Shown here one piece after another: positions 1 through 6,851 of a stretch of 63,495 nt of DNA (positions within the stretch are counted from its first letter, which is position 1; every line of letters starts with the position of its first letter). Origin of the DNA: Oscillospiraceae bacterium (lineage in GTDB: Bacteria; Bacillota; Clostridia; Oscillospirales; Acutalibacteraceae); the NCBI GenBank assembly GCA_031270605.1, contig JAISXG010000027.1, forward strand, positions 1 through 63,495. The letters run 5' to 3'. The notes beneath the pieces are model-generated. The model was not told where the DNA came from. It saw only the letters and a list, made by a program, of their open reading frames with translations, and did not search any database. Made by a program: the position numbers and the translations under genes.

Positions 1-2
1 AC

Positions 3-92
3 GGCAGCAGATCCTCGAGAAATTTTGAGAAAGAGCGCGGGGTTGGAATAACAGTTATATCGGACTACCTGCAAGATTTTGGAATAATTTAG
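3..92 (+). CDS. C-terminal end of an unidentified prophage protein (partial)
   Basis: An open frame enters from the left edge and stops at TAG 90-92, giving 29 residues that end in DYLQDFGII. The gene start lies outside the window. It is too short to assign to a family. It runs in the same direction as the small ORF and holin that follow, so it is probably another prophage gene. Confidence 0.4.
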   Translation, partial: GSRSSRNFEKERGVGITVISDYLQDFGII

Positions 93-150
93 AGTCTCTT
101 TACAGGGAAAATCTGGAAAGAGCGAAACTTGGATAAGGAGACATAGCGGC

Positions 151-333
151 ATGGCAACCAGAAGCATTTTCAAGGATGTTACAATCACTGGCACAAAAGC
201 CTGCCGCGACTTACTTTCCGCTCTCGAAAACGCCGAAAGCAAAAGAGGGAAAGATATTGTACTGTCGCAAAAGGCGCAAACGGTTCGCGCCGGCGAGATC
301 AAGAAAATATTACAAAAAACAGAAAGGACATAA
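151..333 (+). CDS. small hypothetical prophage protein (60 aa)
   Basis: A 60-residue basic protein beginning MATRSIFKDVTI and containing a LLSALENAESKRGKD stretch. AAGGAG lies at a good distance upstream of the ATG. Proteins of this size and pattern recur in Firmicute prophages and conjugative elements, but I know of no function. It sits immediately before the holin, and the holin's ribosome binding site lies within the last codons of this gene, which suggests translational coupling. Confidence 0.55.
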   Translation: MATRSIFKDVTITGTKACRDLLSALENAESKRGKDIVLSQKAQTVRAGEIKKILQKTERT

Positions 334-337
334 ACCC

Positions 338-592
338 ATGGAAATTTTAAACTACATCATCAGCGAAGCCCTTATCCTTATCCCCGGGCTACTTATTCTT
401 GGGCAGATCATCAAGCACATCGAAATAATCCCGGACAAGTACATACCTCTCATACTCCTCATAATCGGCATCCCGGCAGCTATGGCTATGACCGGATGGA
501 CGGTTGACGGTGCGATTCAGGGCGTGCTTGTGACGGGCGCGGCGGTGTTTGGGAATCAGGTTTGGAAGCAGCTTGGTAAAGAAGATGTGTGA
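338..592 (+). CDS. phage holin (Hol44/phage_holin_5-like)
   Basis: An 84-residue membrane protein starting MEILNYIISEALILIPGLL. It has a first hydrophobic segment at about residues 4-24, the segment YIPLILLIIGIPAAMAM at about 40-56, and an amphipathic third segment with VLVTGAAVFGNQ. The pattern of hydrophobic segments and the IPDKYIPLILLIIG core match the Hol44-type holins of Firmicute phages, which open the inner membrane for the endolysin. AAAGGA precedes the ATG; a longer upstream frame (from 176) has no matching start signal. No endolysin gene is visible here, so it is either left of the window or lost. Confidence 0.75.
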   Translation: MEILNYIISEALILIPGLLILGQIIKHIEIIPDKYIPLILLIIGIPAAMAMTGWTVDGAIQGVLVTGAAVFGNQVWKQLGKEDV

Positions 593-594
593 TG

Positions 595-888
595 CTACGG
601 TTGTATTTTAGCCTCAACAAACCACCTGTTGTCTTCTAAAAATAGGTGTTTTTCTTTGCCGTCAATTATACAGCTATATCGCAGCCCCTGCCCGCCGGCC
701 TTGAGTGACGCACGGGGCTGCACATCTAAAATTTTACCAATCACAAAAATTGTTTCGTCAGGGTGCTCTTCAGCGCGCTCGGCGGGGTCTTTGCTTTTAT
801 AGTCCTTCCATTTCAGCTTTTTGGGATATATCCTGCCGTCTTCATCAAAGTAGGCCAGCACCTCGACAAAGCGTTTTTCATATTCCAT
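595..888 (-). CDS. hypothetical protein downstream of the Y-family polymerase
   Basis: A 97-residue soluble acidic protein (MEYEKRFVEVLAYFDEDG...). It starts 10 bases after the polymerase stop with GAGGTG as the ribosome binding site, so it belongs to the same leftward SOS operon. Small proteins in this position, often YolD-like, accompany phage-borne UmuC/DinB genes; this one is not clearly YolD. The C-terminal half reads as a small beta-rich domain (YSCIIDGKEKHLFLEDNRWFVE, split here only for description). Function unknown. Confidence 0.6.
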   Translation of the reverse strand: MEYEKRFVEVLAYFDEDGRIYPKKLKWKDYKSKDPAERAEEHPDETIFVIGKILDVQPRASLKAGGQGLRYSCIIDGKEKHLFLEDNRWFVEAKIQP

Positions 889-898
889 TGTTCACACC

Positions 899-2133
899 TC
901 ATTTCGTGGATGCAGGAAATATAATATGCGTTCCTTTCGGATCAACCGCAAGGCTTTTGTCTTTAAGTGTCACGGCACGCTGGATGGCATAATGACCGAA
1001 TCTACGGCGGATGTCATCAATCGCTTTTTCCATATCCTCCTGTTTTTGCGCCCGTGCAATGTCCGGCATCATGGAGAGCTGCACGGCAGCATCATCCGTG
1101 AGGTCGGTGCCCCGCACCCCCATGCTCCTGATCGGGTGGCCGTTTTGGTGCTCTTGATATAACGCATAGGCAATGTCCGCGATGTATGAGGATGTGCAGC
1201 AGGCATAGGGCAGTTTGCGTTGCCGTGTATATGATTCTAATTCGTTATCACGCACCCATATTTGCACTGTATTGCAGCGGTAATTGTCTTCTCGCATTCT
1301 TGAGGCGATACTCTCCGCGAGGGCATATAGGGTGATTTTTATGTCATCCTCTGTTATGAGGTCGTGGGTGGTTGTCACCGAATTGCCAATAGATTTTATT
1401 GGAATCGGAGCGAACCCGGCAGGAGCGACAGGAGATGTATCATAGCCGCTTGCGTATCGCCAGATCATTACACCGTTTTTGCCGAGCCACGACTCCAAAT
1501 ATTTTACGTCCATATTTGCAATATCTCCAATGGTAAAAACGCCTTTATTACGCAGCTTATTTGCCGTGGAGCGCCCGACATAGAGCAAATCACTTGCGGG
1601 GAGAGGAAACACGATTTCTTTATAATTTTCACGGCTTATCACGGTGGTTGCGTCCGGCTTTTGTAATCACTGCCGAGTTTTGCGTATATTTTGTTATATG
1701 ACACGCCAACAGAGGCAGTCAATCCAAGCTCTCTTTTTATCCGTGCGCGGATTGTATCAGCTATCTCTTTGCCTTCGCCAAACAGTCCGTCACAGCCTGT
1801 TACGTCAATCCACGCCTCGTCTGCGCCGTATGACTCCACAAGCGGGCTGTATTGTTTAAAGATTGCTTTCGCCATTTTAGAGAATTTCATATAAAGCTCA
1901 AAGTTCGGTGGAACAACAATCAGGCCGGGGCATTTCTGTTTTGCCTCCCATAACGCTTCGCCTGTTTTTACACCGGTCACTTTAGCAATCATATTTTTGG
2001 CAAGCACAATACCGTGGCGTGCTTCTGGCGAACCGCCCACAACAACCGGTTTGTCGCGTATCTTGGGATTATAAAGACACTCAACAGAGGCATAAAAATT
2101 ATTAAGATCAGCGTGTAAAATTGTCCTATCCAT
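899..2133 (-). pseudogene. Y-family DNA polymerase (UmuC/DinB type), frameshifted
   Basis: The gene lies in two overlapping frames. The N-terminal part (2133 down to 1639, 164 aa) has the catalytic HADLNNFYASVE with the metal-binding Asp, and SYGADEAWIDVTG with the second acidic pair. The C-terminal part (from about 1660 down to 899) has the helix-hairpin-helix and little-finger domains (LLYVGRSTANKLRNKG). The break is at a run of four T at 1659-1662 on the + strand: one more base would turn KLGSDYKSRTQPP into the family-typical KLGSDYKKPDATTVISRE. All other motifs are intact, so this is either a recent inactivation or a sequencing error in a homopolymer. Family members do error-prone lesion bypass. 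The gene is behind two LexA boxes. Confidence 0.8.
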
Positions 2134-2143
2134 GTCGACACCT

Positions 2144-2157
2144 CGAACAAATGTTCT
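2144..2157 (-). promoter_or_regulatory. LexA (SOS) box, proximal
   Basis: GAACAAATGTTC at 2145-2156, a perfect palindrome matching the Gram-positive LexA consensus (CGAAC-N4-GTTC). It lies directly in front of the polymerase ATG (2133), overlapping the region where the leftward promoter and leader would be. Confidence 0.8.
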
Positions 2158-2178
2158 TTGTCGTTACGGTTTCATTGT

Positions 2179-2190
2179 AAACATTTGTTC
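2179..2190 (-). promoter_or_regulatory. LexA (SOS) box, distal
   Basis: Read on the minus strand this is GAACAAATGTTT, one mismatch from the proximal box and spaced about three helical turns from it (34 bases). Two tandem boxes suggest tight SOS control of the polymerase operon. Confidence 0.7.
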
Positions 2191-2313
2191 TGGTTTTGTC
2201 AACTGGTAATCGATGGTTTTTTTTATTGTTTCATTGTGAGTTTATAATATATTGTGTTTTTGAAGATTATTGATTTTCAGTAGTTTTCAAAATTATAATA
2301 AATGGGGTGTGAT

Positions 2314-2787
2314 ATGGTAGTAAAAACTCTTGAAGAACTAAATAAGGTATTGAGAAAAAAAATTACTGAATCTTTGAAGGCAGATGTGTTTGAATCTATA
2401 AAGGAGGTTGAAAAAAAACATATTAATTCAGACATATATGACGTTTATGAACCCACTTGGTATACAAGGAGAAAATCCAACGGCGGACTGATTGACGATT
2501 CAAACTTTATCTGCGATATAGACGAAAGCGCGTTATCATTAAATGTTATTAATGTCACGCCTCCAAACGAATCGGTTCTTGGAACACCATATGATTCATC
2601 GAATAAAACGGCACTTTTATCTTGGATAGAGTCTGGTTCGGTTCCAAATATTTTTAATAATAACGATTATGCATGGATGCATCCAAGGCCGTTTGTAAAA
2701 AATTCAATAGATGATTTATTAATAAATAAACAACACATAAAAATACTAAAAGAGGGTCTCTTGAAAAGGGGTCTCAGAGTTAAATAA
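2314..2787 (+). CDS. phage minor tail/structural protein (HK97-gp10-like, tentative)
   Basis: A 157-residue protein (MVVKTLEELNKVLRKK...). A charged N-terminal helix is followed by a beta-rich middle and the segment HPRPFVKNSIDDLL, a pattern typical of gp10-like head-tail/tail-completion proteins, where a proline-aromatic motif precedes a C-terminal helix. I chose the ATG at 2314 because GGGGTG lies just upstream; an in-frame ATG at 2302 would place that motif inside the gene. It stands before the tape measure gene, separated by a terminator. AT-rich like the rest of the prophage. Assignment is by context and pattern only. Confidence 0.5.
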   Translation: MVVKTLEELNKVLRKKITESLKADVFESIKEVEKKHINSDIYDVYEPTWYTRRKSNGGLIDDSNFICDIDESALSLNVINVTPPNESVLGTPYDSSNKTALLSWIESGSVPNIFNNNDYAWMHPRPFVKNSIDDLLINKQHIKILKEGLLKRGLRVK

Positions 2788-2817
2788 AAGCATCTGTGAG
2801 GGTGCTTTTATTTTTTT
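2786..2817 (+). terminator. rho-independent terminator
   Basis: Stem AAAAGCATC/GGTGCTTTT with loop TGTGAG, followed by seven T (2811-2817). It lies between the gp10-like gene and the tape measure gene. Confidence 0.7.
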
Positions 2818-2845
2818 ACCTTAATGCGCATGAAAGGTATGAGAT

Positions 2846-3904
2846 ATGGAAGACTTAAAAATCAGCGTACTAACGGAGTTAGAGCTAGAAAAAAACGCAT
2901 TGTTAAACCTTCAAAAAGAAGCAAATAAATATGGAATTAAGCTAAATGTTTCGATAGATGACAGTGCACTAAATGAAAAAATAAAAGAAACCGTTAAAAG
3001 CGTGGGCGCAACTACCAAAGTAAATTTGGGCGTAGACAGCAGTCAAATAAACAAAGAGTCAGAGCGGCTAAGCAAGTCTTTGGAGCGAGCAAAAAATGAG
3101 CAACGGCAGTTGCTTATAATGTACGAACGCCTACTTAAAACAAACACCAAAATACAGACTGACGGCGCTTTCAATGGGAAGGTTCAGGGAGCATACCAAC
3201 AATTAAAGGTTTTTAATACCACAGATCCTGCTAAGTTCAGCCAAGAAATGGTCAATGCTAGAGGTCATTATCGTGACCTTGTTCTTGAAATGAATAAAAG
3301 CGGATTATCAGGCAAGACGTTTTTATCAGAAATATCAGATGAGGCGAAAAAACTTGGAGTCTATTTGTCTGGTTCAGCCATAGTAATGGGTGCAAAAAGA
3401 CAAATAGATAAAATGATTAATACAGTAATCAGCTTAGATGGCGTATTAACAGACCTACAGATTGCAACCGGAAATACCAGAGCGGAAACTAAAGAGTTGC
3501 TCAATACCTATAGTGAATTAGGAAAACAATTGGGGGCAACAACTGTTGAAGTGGGTAAATCAGCGGACGATTGGCTTCGGCAAGGTCTTTCAATTTCTGA
3601 TACAAACAAGCTGATAAAAGATAGCATGATGCTCTCAAAGCTAGGCCAAATAGATGCCACAGAGTCTACTAAAGCTCTTACTAGCGCAATGAAAGGCTAT
3701 GGGGTTGGAGTAGATGATGTTTCTGGTATTGTTGATAAGCTTACTGCGGTTGATATGGAGGCAGCTACTAGTGCAGGCTATTTGGCTACAGCTATGGCTG
3801 AAACTGCAACCGGTGCAAAACTGTCTGGAATTGGTATGGACAGGCTTATTGGATACATAGCCAATGTTGCAGAGATTACTCAAGACGGCGCGGAAAGTGT
3901 CGGT
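2846..3904 (+). CDS. phage tail tape measure protein, exon 1 (gene 2846-11828, interrupted)
   Basis: First 353 residues of the tail tape measure protein, which sets tail length and is threaded through the tail tube. The N-terminal coiled coil (about 60-110) is followed by the conserved TP901-family core with TATGAKLSGIGMDRLIGYIANVAEI near the end. Translation leaves the family pattern right after AESVG (GGT, 3902-3904) and hits a stop 24 bases later. The pattern resumes exactly at 4219, so the gene is split by an intron, not frameshifted. Joining exons 2846-3904, 4219-4455, 4822-5145 and 6852-11828 keeps the frame and gives ~2198 residues. The ribosome binding site GAAAGGTATGAG is modest. Confidence 0.85.
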
Positions 3905-4218
3905 AAATGCAATTGCCGAGTGGCATAGCAATATGTCATAAGTAGGAAACAATATCGGTTAAAGGGTAGAGATACTTCAGACCGAGGAAAGACATTGCAC
4001 GATTATTTTATAATCATGTAATGAATCCGTAGAGACTGTAATACCTCGTATGGCAACATACGAGGTTTGGTTTCCCTCCTAGTTTTAGGATGAAGATACA
4101 GTCCGAACTTCACACAATAATCTAAATATGAAATGTGAGAATGTGCTTGAAAGAACACATCGCCATATTGACAGTATGGTCAGTACCATTTTATTAAAAA
4201 TGGGAAAGTAACAGATTG
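3905..4218 (+). ncRNA. group I intron 1 in the tape measure gene
   Basis: A 314-nt intron. P1: the exon end UCGGU pairs with internal guide GCCGA (3915-3919), with U.G at the 5' splice site. P7: GACTGTA (4034-4040) pairs perfectly with TACAGTC (4097-4103), the latter within the S-element signature AAGATACAGTCC. P8: CCTCGTATG/CATACGAGG closed by a GCAA tetraloop (4044-4065). It ends in ATTG with the expected terminal G (4218). P10: exon AATT pairs with AATT just 5' of the guide. Removing it joins AESVG to NFYKVLFARMG in frame. No ORF inside. Confidence 0.88.
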
Positions 4219-4455
4219 AATTTTTATAAAGTGCTTTTTGCCAGAATGGGTAACGTCAAAGAAGGAAATCTATTTGACCCAGAATCGGCAGAGGATTTGT
4301 CTTCTGTAGAAACAACGTTAAGCGGACTTGGTATAAAACTTCGCGAAAACAATAAAGAGTTTAGAAACTTTGGAGAAGTACTTGACGAAGTTGCTGGAAA
4401 TTGGGGCAACTATAGTTCGGTACAGAAAAGAGCTATAGCAGTTGCGTTCTCAGGT
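4219..4455 (+). CDS. phage tail tape measure protein, exon 2
   Basis: 79 codons encoding NFYKVLFARMGNVKEGN ... SSVQKRAIAVAFSG, the conserved continuation of TP901-type tape measure proteins. It opens in frame with exon 1 and ends at a GGT codon. It has no ribosome binding site or start codon of its own: the apparent TTG start at 4216 is the last three bases of intron 1. This supports splicing over independent translation. Confidence 0.83.
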
Positions 4456-4821
4456 TATCGAGTAGCCTGAATATATAGAAATATATAGGTATTCGCAACT
4501 AAAATATAAATATCGACAGTGGCTTAAAACGGAGAATAGATGGAGACATTCAACCCCGTGAGTAATGCAATGTGTTAGTATTATATTTACATAATAAATT
4601 ATATTAAAAGTCTAAATAGCACTTAACATATTGAGTCTTGTAACGATCACAGCATGATGGGCAACCATATGCGTACGCCACTATCCGAATGTTCGGATAA
4701 AGATATGATCTGAACTCGCGCTATAATCTAACTTGTAAGAAACGCGAGAAATAGCCAGAAATGACTATTCGCCATTTTAACTAAAATGGTCACAAGGCAG
4801 GAGTGCCGAAGTAACAGATTG
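4456..4821 (+). ncRNA. group I intron 2 in the tape measure gene
   Basis: A 366-nt intron. P1: exon end UCAGGU pairs over six positions with guide GCCUGA (4465-4470), with U.G at the splice site. P7: GATCA (4645-4649) with TGATC (4706-4710), the latter inside AAGATATGATCTGAAC. P8: GCATGATGG/CCATATGC with a GCAA loop. A perfect hairpin ATCCGAA-TG-TTCGGAT (4683-4698) precedes the S element. P10: exon ACUCGA pairs with UCGAGU (4458-4463) over six positions. The 3' end GTAACAGATTG is identical to that of intron 1. Removal joins AVAFSG to TRQQEKFL. Confidence 0.88.
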
Positions 4822-5145
4822 ACTCGACAGCAGGAGAAGTTTTTAACCCTCATGTCCAAATACGACAACGCAATGAAATATGCCGAGATCTCAACAAATA
4901 GCGCTGGAAGCGCATTGGAAAAATATGAGAACTCGTACTTAAAATCCGTTGCGGCATCACAGGATAAGTTTAACGCAAGCATGGAGCAATTTTCTACGAG
5001 CCTTATCAACAGCGACTTAATAAAAAGCACATTTGATACAGGCTCTGGAATTTTAGGGTTTTTGAACTCAGCAGTTAAAACACTTGGGGAAATCCCCTCT
5101 TTGGCGGCGATAGCTGGAGCAGCTTTGGCCGCAATGAACAAGGGT
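4822..5145 (+). CDS. phage tail tape measure protein, exon 3
   Basis: 108 codons, TRQQEKFLTLMSKYDNAMKY ... SLAAIAGAALAAMNKG, continuing the conserved domain including the FDTGSGILGFL motif and a hydrophobic helix that usually opens the membrane-associated region of tape measure proteins. It opens in frame with exon 2 and ends at GGT (5143-5145). Beyond this, translation (WRIERDIICPLQ...) no longer resembles the family. Confidence 0.83.
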
Positions 5146-5713
5146 TGGCGCATAGAGCGCGACATAATATGCCCTTTGCAATCTGGCGGTGACGCTGAAC
5201 GAGTTATTTACAAATGTGGTGTATTTAACAAGGGATTGTATAGCAAACGCCTTAAATGGTGTGACCAATAATCACACTTCGTTAGATAATAACGAACGGG
5301 GACATTCTGTTAAGTCTTAACTACTAAATCATGATGGCAACATTATGGTGGCTAACCTGAAAGGGATTGGGTATAGTAAAAACGTTAAGAATAGGAACAA
5401 TCCGCACCTAACTTGCCTCTGGCAAGAGTGGCCAACGAGTATCTTGGGCGGTCTGCAAATCCGACCTTACAGGAAAATTGTAGACATGGTGTATTCTAAA
5501 ACTAGGCGAGTAATCCGCTGAAATTATCAGATTACGCGACTCCCCTGCTCTTGGGTTAATGAGTATATTTAAATATTTTTTGCAGCATAACAATGGGCAC
5601 TTAATGTATAATGTCGGTTATAAAAAAATAATTACGAAAATCCCATAATAGTATATTGATTATTACTGTCAAAATGATATAATTAAAATATATTTATTAA
5701 GGGGAGATTAGTA

Positions 5714-6091
5714 TTGGATTTTAATAATCTTATATTTGTTGGAAGTATGTGTGATACATTAAATGTGATTGCTGGTACTTCTTTGCCAGAGATTGAAATA
5801 TATAGATCCAAGGGTTTTATATCTCACTTAATTAAACGAAATCATTTTGATTGTATTAAGCATATTGATGATATTCCAACCATAATAAAAAACCCAGACT
5901 ATGTTGGAGTAAACCCAAGTGAAAATGGAAATACAATTGAACTTGTTAAAAGGTTTCATAAAACTATTCTTATTGGTATTAAATTTGATAATAAGGAAGG
6001 TTATTTGTATGTGTCTACTATGTATGTATTACAGGAGCAAAAATTATTTCGCAGACTAAAAAGTGGAAGATTAAAAGAATATACTTATTGA
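5714..6091 (+). CDS. PBECR-type (barnase/EndoU/colicin E5-D/RelE fold) nuclease-like protein inside intron 3
   Basis: A 125-residue protein beginning (TTG) at 5714 with AAGGGGAG as ribosome binding site. The second half has the pattern KHIDDIPTIIKNPDYVGVNP, then IELVKRF, ILIGIKFDNKEGYLYVSTMY and LFRRLKSGRLKEYTY, which I recognise as the phage-associated BECR-fold (PBECR) RNase-like domain often found at the end of phage and ICE proteins. Here it stands alone. It occupies the place where group I introns usually carry a homing endonuclease, but no LAGLIDADG, GIY-YIG or HNH motif is visible. Strongly AT-rich. Function in the intron is unknown: toxin, RNA-processing or mobility enzyme are all possible. 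Confidence 0.65.
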   Translation: MDFNNLIFVGSMCDTLNVIAGTSLPEIEIYRSKGFISHLIKRNHFDCIKHIDDIPTIIKNPDYVGVNPSENGNTIELVKRFHKTILIGIKFDNKEGYLYVSTMYVLQEQKLFRRLKSGRLKEYTY

Positions 6092-6144
6092 CAAACTATG
6101 ATATATAATGTATTATATAGTTGCAAAATACATATACTAGCAAT

Positions 6145-6231
6145 GTAAGATTATTGAGGTCGGAAATGGTTCCCGACACACTCGAAAGAGTACCTGAGAT
6201 GCAGGATACACCGCCCTGCCAATAATCTTAC
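6145..6231 (+). ncRNA. structured RNA within intron 3
   Basis: A 12-bp perfect closing stem (GTAAGATTATTG 6145-6156 with CAATAATCTTAC 6220-6231). It encloses a hairpin GTCGG/CCGAC (6159-6177), a hairpin ACTC-GAAA-GAGT with a GNRA loop (6180-6191), and GCAGG (6201-6205) pairing with CCTGC (6215-6219). CCTG/CAGG (6193-6205) is a competing alternative. The multibranched shape followed at once by a terminator suggests a discrete small RNA or a peripheral intron domain. I cannot match it to a known riboswitch class. Confidence 0.6.
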
Positions 6232-6234
6232 AAC

Positions 6235-6268
6235 AAAGCACCTGCGCTTAGCAGGTGCTTTTAATTTT
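6235..6268. terminator. bidirectional rho-independent terminator
   Basis: Stem AAAGCACCTGC/GCAGGTGCTTT with loop GCTTA region, T-rich on both strands. It ends the structured RNA rightward and the zinc-ribbon gene leftward. Confidence 0.75.
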
Positions 6269-6279
6269 TCTATATTTTC

Positions 6280-6753
6280 CTACCAACTATACCCACAATT
6301 CCCACACTTAAACGACTTGTTAATTTTCTTGCTAAACAGTCCCCATGCAAAAACAGAAGCACCACGTTCTACACCAGTGATTTTTTGGATGTTGGGGCTG
6401 CCACAGGTGGGACATTTGGGAATATTGTCGCCCGTATTTTTATCTTCTTGAACATCGGCCTCAAATTCCATTTGACGTTCAAAGTCATTTTCCATTGTCG
6501 TGTTGTATAACTCTTCATCAAATTCTGGTGAGTTTATAACGTACTTTTCACGCATGTGTTTGTTCCATTTTTCTCGTTGTTCTTGGGTTAGGTGGTAGTA
6601 TTGAGCATATGTGAATTGGGTTTTGATCATAGGTGTACCGCAAGCTGTTCCGTAATCACATATAGGATCGTATTTTCCATCGATACTGCTGATTTCTCCG
6701 CATTTTGGACAAATTGTTTGAACGGAATCTCCAAATCTCTCAAGCCATGTCAC
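6280..6753 (-). CDS. zinc-ribbon protein of unknown function, antisense within intron 3
   Basis: 157 residues from a GTG at 6753 (MTWLERFGDSVQ...), preferred because GGGGG lies upstream; an ATG at 6774 adds seven hydrophobic residues. Two zinc-binding modules are visible: an N-terminal CPKCGE with a second Cys pair (about 13-40), and a C-terminal CPTCGSPNIQKI ... FKCGNCGYSW. The segment GVERGASVFAWGLFSKKINK between the last two Cys pairs is typical of Clostridial phage/mobile-element zinc-ribbon proteins. It is transcribed against the tape measure gene, so its mRNA is complementary to the intron. Function unknown. Confidence 0.65.
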   Translation of the reverse strand: MTWLERFGDSVQTICPKCGEISSIDGKYDPICDYGTACGTPMIKTQFTYAQYYHLTQEQREKWNKHMREKYVINSPEFDEELYNTTMENDFERQMEFEADVQEDKNTGDNIPKCPTCGSPNIQKITGVERGASVFAWGLFSKKINKSFKCGNCGYSW

Positions 6754-6851
6754 AAGTAAAACCCCCAACAACATTTTTATACTGAAATTATATTGCTTTT
6801 CAGATTGTTTGTCAATAAAAATGATGTCTAGTCAACATCAAAAATGTTTTG

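Larger units (their letters stand above)
5146..6851 (+). ncRNA. group I intron 3 in the tape measure gene, with cargo
   Basis: A 1706-nt insertion. P1: exon end AAGGGU pairs with guide GCCCUU (5170-5175), U.G at the splice site. P8-like hairpin CATGATG-GCAA-CATTATG (5330-5347). A P7-like pairing is formed by TACTA (5322-5326) with TAGTA (5374-5378), stacked on TCTTAAC (5315-5321) with GTTAAGA (5384-5390). The last base is G (6851) and exon UAUU can pair with AAUA upstream of the guide. The core occupies about 5146-5600; the rest holds a nuclease-fold ORF, a structured RNA with a terminator, and an antisense zinc-ribbon gene. The 3' boundary rests on frame, the terminal G and a short P10, so it is less certain than the 5' boundary. 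Confidence 0.75.

Noticed and set aside
6145-6231. TPP or other known riboswitch (ACCTGA...GGATA resembles part of a thi-box)
   Set aside because: The CTGAGA and remaining thi-box elements are not in the right arrangement, there is no downstream metabolic gene, and a terminator follows directly.
2846-6851. Tape measure gene as a degraded pseudogene with several frameshifts
   Set aside because: All four segments are in the same frame after removal of the gaps, conserved residues are intact at every junction, and the gaps have matching guide pairings and terminal G; random decay would not give this.
5146-6851. Group II intron or IStron (IS605-type transposon-intron chimera) as explanation of the third gap
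   Set aside because: No domain V-like GAGC...GUUC hairpin with an AY end, no reverse transcriptase, and no TnpA/TnpB ORF; the 5' boundary has a group I-type P1 with U.G.
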